Below the pieces are notes generated by a model, which saw only the letters and a program-made list of their open reading frames with translations, ran no database searches and was not told the DNA's origin. From Fluctibacter corallii (GTDB lineage Bacteria > Pseudomonadota > Gammaproteobacteria > Enterobacterales > Alteromonadaceae), in the NCBI RefSeq assembly GCF_025751585.1, contig NZ_JAOWKX010000008.1, positions 1 through 64,000 of the forward strand: a DNA stretch of 64,000 nt. Reading direction: 5' to 3'. The translations under genes were made by a program, and so were the position numbers. Each line of letters opens with the position of its first letter. Position 1 is the first letter of the stretch. Shown one piece after another: positions 39,805 to 48,617 of this stretch.

Positions 39805-40518
39805 TTACATTAAGCGACGCTGAGCAGAATCCCCATTTACAACTTGCACTGCCATTATCGTCGCAATAATACAAAAAGATGCGCCCAATACTGTCCACCA
39901 CTCAACAGACCAATTCAGCGTATAGCGAACAAGTGCCAACAAACCGAAATATCCAATTACGCTAAATTGCACCCACGCTCCGATATGCCCAAGGGTAGCC
40001 TTGTTTGCCTGTTTAGACATTGAGCCAACTCGCTTCACCATCATTGCTGACAAAATCGCCATAGCCCCCACAACCGCACCGGCAATAACAAACGAACCCC
40101 ATACTTGCCATAGTTGCCAAGATACGACTTGCGCAGACTTTGCTGGGCCAGACCAAAGTGCATCCCAACTCACCGCGAGAATTAACCCAAGCGTGACGAG
40201 CATAGTTGTAGGTGAACCCTCTCGCTGTGGGTGTCCATATTCTCTCAGTTCGGACGTTAAATAGACCGCGATGCAAACAAACGCAACGATGCCGATAATC
40301 GGCGTGGCTTCAGCCATAAAAGTAACGCTCAAATATGCCAAAGCAAAACCAAGCATGGGAAACAGCGTATGCGTCAGCGTGACGCCAGATATCCAAAACG
40401 TGGTATTCCGCCAACACTGCCCTTGCCCCACGCGGGCAGAGGTCGCGAGGGCGACATCTGCTCCAATTCCCAGTCCCATTAAGACGCTACCAGTAATGAA
40501 ATCCATAAAGGAAACCAT
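39805..40518 (-). CDS. MntP-like polytopic membrane protein
   Basis: This 237-residue protein has about six membrane segments. Two intramembrane Asp occur in equivalent repeats (LGIGADVALATSARVG and LAVSWDALWSGPA), recalling the MntP/LysE-type GLDAFAV motifs, so a metal or small-solute exporter is possible. Similarity is only motif-level. It starts 2 nt after the stop of the diheme lipoprotein gene, so the two are almost certainly co-translated. Confidence 0.55.
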   Translation of the reverse strand: MVSFMDFITGSVLMGLGIGADVALATSARVGQGQCWRNTTFWISGVTLTHTLFPMLGFALAYLSVTFMAEATPIIGIVAFVCIAVYLTSELREYGHPQREGSPTTMLVTLGLILAVSWDALWSGPAKSAQVVSWQLWQVWGSFVIAGAVVGAMAILSAMMVKRVGSMSKQANKATLGHIGAWVQFSVIGYFGLLALVRYTLNWSVEWWTVLGASFCIIATIMAVQVVNGDSAQRRLM

Positions 40519-40520
40519 CT

Positions 40521-42209
40521 TTACTGCCCTCCGAGCGCATCGCCTTGGCGGTCTCGGGCTTGGCGTTCTATCATTTCCTTGGGAGAACCATTATGTTGCC
40601 AATTTAAGCGAATATCCCAGTTAAAACGGTGCGAGGGATCCAGCGGAGGCTGACTTTCATCAACGTCCTGTAACACGTTTTCCGCTTGCGTTAATGTGGC
40701 ATCTCGACCAAACAAATAGCTCTGTTCTTTTACAATGGTGTAATAGGCTTTGTTTAGCGCCAGCGCACGTGAAGAAGACGGTGTGACCAAGTCAAAAATA
40801 GACGACAAGCGTTTGATTTTATCTTCCTTGACTTCACCCGCTTCAAACCAGCGCGCCAACATCTCTTTATTTTGACGAAACTCATCTCCCCCCTGCACGC
40901 GTTCAAGGTATGTCAGGTATTCGCCTTTTTCCTCACCATGAGACGGTACATCTGTCATCGCCCGCAGGTTTAAATAGCCCCACCCCGCTTCACCATCCAC
41001 TTTACGCGCAAACGAAAATGTCTGATCAATAGTACTACCTACCGAGCGGTGGCACCCATTACAAAATGCCAACTCTTCTGATGCCTGAGGTCGCAACTGT
41101 CCCTGCTTATCTTCAATCATCGCATTGAGTGTCCAACCATAGCCGTTGGCAATGCCCCGATTTCCCGCAGGTACCATTCGCGGTAATTTTTCGAAATGTT
41201 TTTCTTTTCGCTCGGTATAGTAGGTGCTTAGCAAATTTTCACGAGAGCGCATCATGTGCTTTTTCATGTAGCGCACCTCTTTCATTCGCGGTGGAACAAA
41301 GGTCTCACCGTTCTCATCAATACCCAAATAGCGCACCGTGTGCAGTAATTCAGTTCCTTCAGGAAACAGCATGTCGACTAACGGAACCTCTTCGGCGTCT
41401 CCAACATAATAGGGCTGACGTCGAATTGACATGACGGCAGAAGAGAGCTCACCGTCTGCATTCAAATCCACTCCTACCTCTGTTTCTGAAAGACCCTCAA
41501 CAGGAAGCGATTCTGCGCCTTTCACCGCCATTTCAGCCAAGGCTAGATTCGTAAAATATATATGTTCGTTGTATTGACCGTCTTTTTCGCGAAATGCACG
41601 GTCTAATCGAATCATTGCATCGCCCGTTGAACCGTTTGTTGGCCAGAACGTGCTGGGGAAAAGCTTATAGTTGTATGCCACCCAAAGACTACCATCTTTG
41701 GCAAGGCCATTGTCAGCAAATGCTGCGCCAGCAAGATGCAAATTTTTAATCTGTGGAATATTGGTTTCTTTCGCACGCCCAGACATTTCATCGTACGCTT
41801 GCGAATAATTATCTTCGCTGATGTACTTCAAAATAAACTCATCAGAAATATCTGCAATTAACGGTGTTCGATCAATAAATAAGTTACGCCAGCTGTTGGT
41901 TACACCTATATCTGAAAATGCATAATCCCCTTGTAAGCCCCCGTCGTTCATTGCATTCGGGCGTTTTTCTACAAGTGGATATGACTGGTGGCACACATAA
42001 CATGGATTGTTGACGCCTTCGGTTTTGGTATAACACTGAGGCGGAATCACCGCTTCTTCGTTATACACTTCGTTGGCATGAATGTACTTTTCTGCTTCTG
42101 TTAACGCGGATGTGCTTCGCGTTTCTGCATCACTTTTTTCGCACGCTGACAACAAAATAGATGAAATAACAACGCAAGCGCCGCATAGAAAGTGGGTAGA
42201 GAATTTCAT
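40521..42209 (-). CDS. Putative diheme c-type cytochrome lipoprotein
   Basis: This 562-residue protein has a lipoprotein signal (LLSAC, Cys23) and two heme c attachment motifs, CYVCH (70-74) and CNGCH (383-387). A Ca2+-loop-like DLNADGEL occurs near 248-255. The widely spaced motifs suggest two domains, as in diheme peroxidase-like or oxidoreductase proteins, but the rest of the sequence is not recognised. Covalent heme would be added in the periplasm. It follows the PhoX-like gene, separated by a terminator-like hairpin, and is coupled to the MntP-like gene. Confidence 0.7.
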   Translation of the reverse strand: MKFSTHFLCGACVVISSILLSACEKSDAETRSTSALTEAEKYIHANEVYNEEAVIPPQCYTKTEGVNNPCYVCHQSYPLVEKRPNAMNDGGLQGDYAFSDIGVTNSWRNLFIDRTPLIADISDEFILKYISEDNYSQAYDEMSGRAKETNIPQIKNLHLAGAAFADNGLAKDGSLWVAYNYKLFPSTFWPTNGSTGDAMIRLDRAFREKDGQYNEHIYFTNLALAEMAVKGAESLPVEGLSETEVGVDLNADGELSSAVMSIRRQPYYVGDAEEVPLVDMLFPEGTELLHTVRYLGIDENGETFVPPRMKEVRYMKKHMMRSRENLLSTYYTERKEKHFEKLPRMVPAGNRGIANGYGWTLNAMIEDKQGQLRPQASEELAFCNGCHRSVGSTIDQTFSFARKVDGEAGWGYLNLRAMTDVPSHGEEKGEYLTYLERVQGGDEFRQNKEMLARWFEAGEVKEDKIKRLSSIFDLVTPSSSRALALNKAYYTIVKEQSYLFGRDATLTQAENVLQDVDESQPPLDPSHRFNWDIRLNWQHNGSPKEMIERQARDRQGDALGGQ

Positions 42210-42229
42210 GATTAGGTACTAACCGTTAA

Positions 42230-42266
42230 TAACAAAACAAAAAAGGAAGCACCTGAAGGTGCTTCC
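42230..42266 (-). terminator. Terminator after the PhoX-like gene
   Basis: GGAAGCACC (42245-42253) pairs perfectly with GGTGCTTCC (42258-42266) around TGAA. The A-rich stretch at 42230-42244 gives a long U tract on the minus strand. It should attenuate transcription between the PhoX-like and diheme genes, setting a higher level for the first. Confidence 0.85.
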
Positions 42267-42275
42267 CGACACCGA

Positions 42276-44174
42276 TTACATCGCGTTTGGATCGTACATC
42301 CAAAGCGTGTCATTCAAACGCTGAGAGCTGGCATCTTCGCCAATCAAGATACGTCCATCATCCATCACCATGACGTTATCTGGCTGAGTAATGTTATTTA
42401 CGTCACAACGATTAGGTTTGTCTAACGACGAACGGTACGTGCTACCTGTTAACACCGGCTCAATTCGATTTGTATCGTAGTTAGCCAAAAGAGGCATGCG
42501 CCATACTGCACCGCAGTCTTTTACGCGACCATCTAACTGAATATCTCCTTCGTCATCAATCATAGTGTTATCCATGTCTGAATTGCCGAAGTACATATAC
42601 GCGGTCGTAACTACTTCATTCGGGATCATGTCAGTGCCTTCCACGGCCTCTTTCGCCCGCTTCTGGTTAATGTTAATCCCTTCTAGCTTTCTGAATTCCG
42701 CTGTCGCATTTTTGGCTTTAGCTGCTTGACGGGTTTCAATGAATGCCGCGCGGTCATCCATCGCTTTACCAGCGGTTACTGCGCTGCCGCCTTGTGCCAC
42801 AGTTGGATATGTAGCATCACCACGTGCCCACGCTTCAATGTCAGCCAACGTCATATAGTTACTTTGACCTTCCACAAAGTCATCGCTGGTGACTGTGTCA
42901 TATTCAGCAATCCACGCTTCTATTTGGGTATTGCTTCCTGATGCCAATGGTACCCATGTCACATCAAAACCAGTAACAGCAGGCTCTTTAGAGTCATCCT
43001 GCTTCAACTTTGCCGCGTATAAGGTGCCAGAGCTTAGATCTTGAGCCTGATCCGCAACGAATTTCAACAATACACCACCCGTATCATCTTGCGTGGTGTA
43101 CACAGTGCGTTCATCAGGCATTACCACTGAATTCTCATGTTGAACTCGTCCCAGTGTAAAGTGCTTAACTGGCTTTGGTGCAGCCGCTGTGGCATCAGTA
43201 ATCTCAACAATGTAACCGTAGCGATATGGGTTGGGTAAATCTGTAGCGCCAGTATTGCCGTTGACGTAAGCACCCATTGCTTTAACCACGTAATCGGAGT
43301 CTGCATCTTTGGTTTCTAAATCAGGGTTGTTCCAATCTGCTGTAGACGTGCTATTGCGGTCATCCAGCAATACCCACTCTTCTGAAGTTAGTGGCGTTCC
43401 CCAAGGAGACACTGAACCAAAGCAGTTGGCCGCCGTGCCTTGCACGCTTGAAAAATCAACCATCATCGCTTCTTGCACGATCCACTGGCCTTCTTGTTTC
43501 TTAATTTTAAGGCGGCTCATACCTCCAGGAATCAGCTCCCAGTTGGTATACAAGTAGCCTTCGCCCGGCGCAGTTTGTACGAAGCCATTGAAATCAGGGT
43601 TATGATTTTCGTTAAGCTTTACCGCACCATCTGCAGAATAAATATTGCCAAAACCATTTGCTAACTTACCGCCAAAGGTGTCGCCCGTTTGACCAATAAC
43701 CTGATAGTTACCAATGGCAACCTGTACGGTTTCTTGTTCTTCTTGTGTTGTGGGTTTAGCAGAAGAACTCACGTTAGCTGGGATTTTGTTAAAGTTAAGC
43801 CCGGTAATGACACCCACTGTCCCCTTGTTGTATACCTTTCCGTGACTGTCTGTTGCGGTGTTAGCGTCAGAAGGATGTTGTGCATTGAAGAACAAATCAC
43901 CTTCTTCGGTTAAAAACATGCCTGTCACTTCTGCGCCCAGAGGCACGGTCGCGATGCGCGTAAGTCCTTTCACCGATACACCCTGACCGGTTTCACCATC
44001 TTTGCCGTCTGTACCAGCCGTGCCAGCCTGACCTGGCGTGCCTTGTTCACCCTGAGGACCAGCGGCGCCTACTGGACCTGCATCGCCATCGTCACCGCCG
44101 CATGCCGATAATGCGATGACAGTGGCAAGTGCCAACGCAGAAATTTTAAATGTATGTAAAGCCTGTAATGACAT
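42276..44174 (-). CDS. PhoX-like (DUF839) lipoprotein with collagen-like linker
   Basis: This 632-residue protein has a lipobox at ALSAC (Cys25). Twelve Gly-X-Y triplets follow (about 30-65, e.g. GPVGAAGPQGEQ), a collagen-like stalk. The rest resembles the DUF839/PhoX beta-propeller phosphatases: NCFGSVSPWGTPLTSEEW, YGYIVEITD, LGRVQHENSVV, VYTTQDD and QPDNVMVMDDGRILIGED. Known PhoX enzymes are Tat-exported Fe/Ca phosphatases, but this one uses a Sec lipoprotein signal. Whether the metal ligands and phosphatase activity are kept is not certain. Confidence 0.75.
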   Translation of the reverse strand: MSLQALHTFKISALALATVIALSACGGDDGDAGPVGAAGPQGEQGTPGQAGTAGTDGKDGETGQGVSVKGLTRIATVPLGAEVTGMFLTEEGDLFFNAQHPSDANTATDSHGKVYNKGTVGVITGLNFNKIPANVSSSAKPTTQEEQETVQVAIGNYQVIGQTGDTFGGKLANGFGNIYSADGAVKLNENHNPDFNGFVQTAPGEGYLYTNWELIPGGMSRLKIKKQEGQWIVQEAMMVDFSSVQGTAANCFGSVSPWGTPLTSEEWVLLDDRNSTSTADWNNPDLETKDADSDYVVKAMGAYVNGNTGATDLPNPYRYGYIVEITDATAAAPKPVKHFTLGRVQHENSVVMPDERTVYTTQDDTGGVLLKFVADQAQDLSSGTLYAAKLKQDDSKEPAVTGFDVTWVPLASGSNTQIEAWIAEYDTVTSDDFVEGQSNYMTLADIEAWARGDATYPTVAQGGSAVTAGKAMDDRAAFIETRQAAKAKNATAEFRKLEGININQKRAKEAVEGTDMIPNEVVTTAYMYFGNSDMDNTMIDDEGDIQLDGRVKDCGAVWRMPLLANYDTNRIEPVLTGSTYRSSLDKPNRCDVNNITQPDNVMVMDDGRILIGEDASSQRLNDTLWMYDPNAM

Positions 44175-44494
44175 GATAAATTCCTGATCTCGTCTGTTCG
44201 TTTAGTTATCTTTCCATGTCCCTGAGGGGAATGTATGTAAGTGTGGAAGTCGAAAAACGACTGGCACACGATCTTGAACCCACTTTGTGACAGTCACATG
44301 TTGGAAATGTGAAACAAATTTAACCAGACAGTGTCAGTTTTATTTCAATTTTATGTCATTGATATAGTTAGATTTTTATGAGCTTTATCTTAACCATCAA
44401 GTATTTTAAATACTGACTTTTTGGTCAGATAGCAGAAAGGGGCAAGCAGAAGGGAAAGAGCAAGAACAATGAACTGAGAGTTACATATTTCTAT
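44175..44494. promoter_or_regulatory. Upstream region of the PhoX-like gene
   Basis: The 320 bp contain no ORF I can support. TGTGACAGTCACA (44286-44298) is a perfect 13-bp palindrome, 112 bp upstream of the PhoX-like ATG. Nearby minus-strand text includes ATGACATAAAATTGAAAT and CTGACACTGTC, which only loosely resemble Pho-box repeats. The left part is the leader of the PhoX-like mRNA. Confidence 0.4.
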
Positions 44495-45343
44495 TTACGC
44501 AAATAGAGAGTCTCTAGGCTTTTGCCATTTTATTAATGCTTCTTTATGGACTTTACCGTCATCACCCATAATTTCTCCTGGAATTATGTAATCAATGCCA
44601 TCAATATTTATGAGGTACTCTTCCCCGGCCCATGGCTCTTGAGAGTGAGGTCGGTGTAAGTCAAATACATAAATTTTCTCGTCATCGTTGACGCTGAACT
44701 TCGCATCCATTATGCGATTTCTCACCGATGTATTAATGCCAATTGAGCAGGTAATTGGTTGAAGACTTTGAGTAAACTCATCTTTAAATTCAGATATTTC
44801 TGACAACAATTGATTAAAATAGGCGTATATAAACTGGTTACTGTACTCGCAGCTCTGATGTCGTGATTTTACATACAGAATCACAATTGTGTTTATCAAT
44901 ACGATGGCTCGACTAGAGCAACGCAAACTAAAAAGCGTGCCTTTTCGATTTGTAAAGGACAGGTTGACCCCATTTTGACCAACATGTAAAGCGGAGCGAT
45001 TGTGTATGATGGCATTCCTGATCAGCTTTAACACGCGGTAAATGTCTTTAAATATGCATTCTCGACTCGTTGATGCAGGCAATTCTTCATATCGCCGTTT
45101 AAACGACTGCCCTTCAAGCTCTGGCTGCGCAACATCTATTAATGCGTCACACAAACTAAATATCGTGATTTGTGACAGGAAACGATTATTGTTTATGCGG
45201 TTACTCGACAGATTGCAGTGAAACGAATGGTTAATGGATTTTCTTCCGTCAGAGTCCACATGCACATGTCTTATGTCTGGCCATGCAAATTCCAGATCAC
45301 TCTCTTCTAAGAATTGAAGGGTTTTCTCTATAAACATGCTCAA
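44495..45343 (-). CDS. Unknown protein with HEPN-like RxxxxH motif
   Basis: This 282-residue soluble protein is not recognised as a whole. The segment YRVLKLIRNAIIHNRSALH at 102-120 matches the catalytic helix pattern of HEPN ribonuclease domains (Arg109-Asn-x3-His114). It follows a helical stretch (about 60-106) and precedes another (122-185). The C-terminal 90 residues are beta-rich, including YLINIDGIDYIIPGE. No antitoxin-like gene (MNT nucleotidyltransferase) adjoins it. It is moderately AT-rich and seems monocistronic. Confidence 0.6.
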   Translation of the reverse strand: MSMFIEKTLQFLEESDLEFAWPDIRHVHVDSDGRKSINHSFHCNLSSNRINNNRFLSQITIFSLCDALIDVAQPELEGQSFKRRYEELPASTSRECIFKDIYRVLKLIRNAIIHNRSALHVGQNGVNLSFTNRKGTLFSLRCSSRAIVLINTIVILYVKSRHQSCEYSNQFIYAYFNQLLSEISEFKDEFTQSLQPITCSIGINTSVRNRIMDAKFSVNDDEKIYVFDLHRPHSQEPWAGEEYLINIDGIDYIIPGEIMGDDGKVHKEALIKWQKPRDSLFA

Positions 45344-45395
45344 TACCTACTATCAGAACAAACAACGTTTTACGCGTAAAAAGCTAACACGCACG

Positions 45396-46160
45396 CTAAC
45401 AGCTAACCAGCACAGGCACGCCACTATGAAACTTGAAATCCTCATCGGGTGAAGAGATAAGGTCAGCCTCTACCTGCCCAAAAAATGCGACGCGCCCTGA
45501 AATGTCTTGTCCTGCGATGTCTTCCGCTAAAGTGAGATAATCTTGAAAGTGGCGTGCTTCCGAGCGAAGTAAAGATACGTAGAAATCCCCCAAGCGTTTG
45601 TCTACATGAGGCGCAAGCTTCGCGAAGCGTTCACACGAACGCGCTTCAATGTATGCGCCACATATTAGTTTGTCGACCAATGTATCAGGCTCATAGGTTT
45701 TAACATGCCTAAGCATGCCTTTGGCGTATCGGCTTGATGTGATGTTTTGGTAAGCAACATTATATTCATCCATAATCTCAAGCACTTGATAAAAATGATG
45801 CAGCTCTTCTTTTATCAACAACACCATCTTATCAATGAGATCTTGTCCGTATGGCGTACCTGATTTGGGTAGCATAGATTTTGACAGCTTGTTGTGATTT
45901 AACAACTCACGCCAGTCACCTTCCCTGCGATACGTATAATCTTCAAAAGGTTTGAGCCATGCCAGTAATGCATCACCACTGTCTTTATCTACGGCATATT
46001 TACGAATCAAATACATCGCACTTTGCGCAGCCTTGAGTTCACATACCAAATGATCAATTAATACAACAGGCAAATTCTCTGGCTTGATAGCAGCCTCAAT
46101 CCACGCATTAGGCGTTTCACATTGCAGAAATTGATTGATGGGGGCTAGCAAATTATTCAA
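45396..46160 (-). CDS. miaE: MiaE, tRNA ms2i6A hydroxylase
   Basis: This 254-residue diiron protein has ferritin-like ligand motifs in HLVCELKAAQSAM, IKEELHHFYQVLE, YIEARSCERFA and RSEARHFQDYL. It hydroxylates the isopentenyl group of ms2i6A37 to ms2io6A37. MiaB, which makes its substrate, is encoded about 23 kb away in this window. It appears to be a single-gene unit. Confidence 0.93.
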   Translation of the reverse strand: MNNLLAPINQFLQCETPNAWIEAAIKPENLPVVLIDHLVCELKAAQSAMYLIRKYAVDKDSGDALLAWLKPFEDYTYRREGDWRELLNHNKLSKSMLPKSGTPYGQDLIDKMVLLIKEELHHFYQVLEIMDEYNVAYQNITSSRYAKGMLRHVKTYEPDTLVDKLICGAYIEARSCERFAKLAPHVDKRLGDFYVSLLRSEARHFQDYLTLAEDIAGQDISGRVAFFGQVEADLISSPDEDFKFHSGVPVLVSC

Positions 46161-46450
46161 AGTACGACGCTCACTAAATTCAGGTAACGGTTATGTTGGC
46201 GCGCATTTTATCTTCTTTTCCTATGACTCTCCAGTGCTTCACCAATGACATCTACATGATAAACACCTGACTCCATGAGAGGTTATAGTGCTCCTATAAA
46301 GCCATTCAAATCGGTACATGAGCGCGCCCACTTGCTATTTATGAAATTTGAATATCCTCAAACACAAAATAAACTTGACGTAAATGGTTATTTTTTAGAC
46401 ACTTAAATTAACAACTCATTCACATAACAATAAACACTGGGAGATCAATC

Positions 46451-47050
46451 ATGATCCTGAACCATTTATGGGGGTTGTACGCGCATCCAAAAGATGAATG
46501 GCACGAGATTGACAGACGTCACGAAAGTTACGTTTATAGCCTTAGCCACATCGCCATTATCTCACTTATTCCCGCCGTTATGTCGTATTACGCCTCTGCG
46601 CATCTAGGCTGGAGCATTGGTGCAGGTGAGCTTATTCGGCTGTCGCATGATAGTGCGGTTGTTATGGGTGTGGGGCTCTATTTTGCACTTATGGCTGGCG
46701 TGGTCGCACTCGCTATTGTTATTCACGAATTAGCCAAAACCTTTGACGCATCGCCTACCTATACCCAATCGCTAGAACTTGCAGCGTATACTGCTACTCC
46801 ACTTTTTATGGTCGGGCTTGCAGCATTTTTTCCGTCTCTGTGGTTTATCATGCTGGTTGGGTTTGCTGGGCTCAGTTACTCTGTTTATCTGCTTTATTCC
46901 GGCGTGCCCATATTAATGCACATTCCTGAAGATAAAGGCTTTATTTATGCCAGTTCTGTCGTAACCTGCGGCTTGGTATTACTGGTGTTCTTGATGGCGG
47001 CGTCGGTCATTATCTGGAGCCAAGGCATTGAGCCTGTATATATGAACTAA
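46451..47050 (+). CDS. Yip1-family (DUF1282) membrane protein
   Basis: This 199-residue protein has five membrane helices. It begins ILNHLWGLYAHPKDEWHEI, the typical pre-helix segment of bacterial Yip1-domain proteins, and contains HELAKTFDASPTYTQSLELAAYTATPLFMVGLA. No biochemical function is established. A strong two-way terminator separates it from the convergent ahpC. Confidence 0.85.
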   Translation: MILNHLWGLYAHPKDEWHEIDRRHESYVYSLSHIAIISLIPAVMSYYASAHLGWSIGAGELIRLSHDSAVVMGVGLYFALMAGVVALAIVIHELAKTFDASPTYTQSLELAAYTATPLFMVGLAAFFPSLWFIMLVGFAGLSYSVYLLYSGVPILMHIPEDKGFIYASSVVTCGLVLLVFLMAASVIIWSQGIEPVYMN

Positions 47051-47067
47051 CATCAGCTACTAGATAC

Positions 47068-47120
47068 AAAAAAGCCGCGCGGTAATCGCCCAAATCAGGC
47101 GACATCCATGCGGCTTTTTT
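47068..47120. terminator. Bidirectional terminator between Yip1-like gene and ahpC
   Basis: The outer stem AAAAAAGCCGC (47068-47078) pairs with GCGGCTTTTTT (47110-47120), with an inner TCGCC/GGCGA helix. A and T tracts on both sides fit termination in both directions. Confidence 0.85.
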
Positions 47121-47156
47121 ATTGAGTCTGCAAGGGTAAACTTGCAGACGCATTAT

Positions 47157-47762
47157 TTATAGCGTTTCAGCGTTTTCAGATAGGAACTTAGCTACGCCTT
47201 CAGGGCTTGCGTCCATTCCTTTTTTACCTTCTTGCCAACCTGCTGGGCAAACTTCACCGTGCTCTTGGTGGAAGTTAAGCGCGTCAACCATACGGATCAT
47301 TTCATCAACGTTGCGGCCTAGTGGAAGATCGTTAACCACTTGGTGGCGAACTGTGCCTTCTTCGTCGATAAGGAAAGAACCACGGAAAGCAACGCCATCA
47401 GCTGGATGCTCTACGTCATACGCCTGACAAATGTCGTGCTTAACATCAGCAACCAAAGTGTATTGAACTTTACCAATACCACCTTCGTTTACTGGGGTGT
47501 TACGCCATGCATTGTGAGTGAATTGTGAATCGATAGACACACCAATTACTTCAACACCACGCTTTTTGAACTCGTCATAGCGCTTGTCGAATGCAATAAG
47601 TTCTGACGGGCAAACAAATGTGAAGTCTAGCGGGTAAAAGAAGATAACCGCTTTCTTACCTTTGATTGCTTCGCTAAGTGTGAAAGTGTCAACAATTTCA
47701 CCGTTACCAAGCACAGCTGCCGCAGTAAAGTCTGGAGCAGGACGTCCTACTAATACACTCAT
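47157..47762 (-). CDS. ahpC: Typical 2-Cys peroxiredoxin (AhpC/Prx1 type)
   Basis: This 201-residue peroxiredoxin has the peroxidatic Cys51 in PLDFTFVCPSE, the resolving Cys172 in GEVCPAGW, and the Prx1-class C-terminal tail. It reduces H2O2 and organic peroxides. I choose ATG 47762 over 47774, since GGAG lies 6 nt upstream and MSVLVGRPAPDF is the family start. No ahpF is nearby, so thioredoxin is a likely reductant. It faces bfd divergently across 389 bp. Confidence 0.95.
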   Translation of the reverse strand: MSVLVGRPAPDFTAAAVLGNGEIVDTFTLSEAIKGKKAVIFFYPLDFTFVCPSELIAFDKRYDEFKKRGVEVIGVSIDSQFTHNAWRNTPVNEGGIGKVQYTLVADVKHDICQAYDVEHPADGVAFRGSFLIDEEGTVRHQVVNDLPLGRNVDEMIRMVDALNFHQEHGEVCPAGWQEGKKGMDASPEGVAKFLSENAETL

Positions 47763-48151
47763 TGGAATCTCCATTATTTGTGTTTAGTGCTCACGCTGAA
47801 ACAGCGCAAACATATTCATACATTATCACAAGGACAATACACAGAAGTATTGTGAGCTAGAATATGAGGGTACAACAAATAAAAACAAGTATAGATTCGA
47901 AATTATTGTCCAAAATCGTAAATCTAGTGCATTGGCAAAGGCTTTAACGGCGCTACAACGAGGTAATTCACTGCCTCTTATTGATATGCTTTTTGACGAA
48001 GAACGCCCTTCCTACGCTTAATTATTGATAACAATTTTTGTTGAAATTTCTGAGCCTTACACATTGTTGTGAATTAAATCCAGATAAAAGGCTTGGCAAA
48101 AGTACAAATAACAATTATTATCATTTACATCACGTTTAGGAGCCAAACTTC
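47763..48151. other. ahpC-bfd divergent intergenic region
   Basis: The 389 bp hold the ahpC leader and promoter and the bfd Fur box. Between them is a plus-strand open frame ending in TAA at 48019-48021, which reads a protein-like stretch (FEIIVQNRKSSALAKALTAL) but has no ATG or GTG start. It may be a gene remnant or chance. No OxyR site could be assigned. Confidence 0.4.
48109..48123 (+). promoter_or_regulatory. Fur box upstream of bfd
   Basis: TAACAAT-T-ATTATCA matches the 7-1-7 Fur consensus TGATAAT-N-ATTATCA at 12 of 14 informative positions, with the right half perfect. It lies 28 bp before the bfd ATG. This predicts derepression of bfd in low iron. Confidence 0.7.
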
Positions 48152-48346
48152 ATGTACATTTGCCTGTGTTACGGTGTAACAGACAAAGCGATTAAAAAAG
48201 CAGTCAAAGAAGACGGTGTGGGAAACATGCGCGAATTACGCGAAACCCTCGGCGTAGGCTCTCAATGTGGACGATGCATTCAGATGGCGCAGCAAGTTAT
48301 CGACTCCACCATTATCGACGAGTCACTGTTCAAAGACGTGGGTTAG
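48152..48346 (+). CDS. bfd: Bacterioferritin-associated ferredoxin
   Basis: This 64-residue [2Fe-2S] protein has ligands Cys4 and Cys6 (YICLCYGVTD) and Cys39 and Cys42 (SQCGRC), the Bfd spacing. It delivers electrons to bacterioferritin to release stored iron. A Fur box upstream agrees with induction under iron limitation. No bfr gene is in the window. Confidence 0.93.
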   Translation: MYICLCYGVTDKAIKKAVKEDGVGNMRELRETLGVGSQCGRCIQMAQQVIDSTIIDESLFKDVG

Positions 48347-48506
48347 TCTACATCTCGTTATTTACATCTTTACACGCCAACTTGGTCTAGCTGATTATAT
48401 CTTTCACCGCGACCCTTCAGTACATTTCCTAGTGATTCGTTAGTATCGGTTCAGGTTATTACACGTCAGCTACACCCATTGATTATTCGATTGATGTGAA
48501 TGCCAT

Positions 48507-48554
48507 AAAAAAACGCCACGAATTGCGTAACAATACATTCCGTGGCGTTTTGTT
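48507..48554. terminator. Bidirectional terminator between bfd and grxD
   Basis: AAAACGCCACG (48510-48520) pairs with CGTGGCGTTTT (48541-48551), with A and T tracts on both sides. It lies about 160 bp past bfd and 67 bp past grxD. Confidence 0.8.
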
Positions 48555-48617
48555 GTTATATGGCATTATGCGGCGACGGTTTTTCAACCTAGCGCAATAC
48601 TGTGCGACTTTTAAAAT

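Noticed and set aside
44286..44298. TGTGACAGTCACA as a CRP site
   Set aside because: CRP half-sites TGTGA and TCACA need a 6-bp spacer; here it is 3 bp.
46275..46406. 43-codon plus-strand ORF upstream of the Yip1-like gene
   Set aside because: No convincing ribosome site or recognisable pattern, and it fits chance in an AT-rich promoter region.
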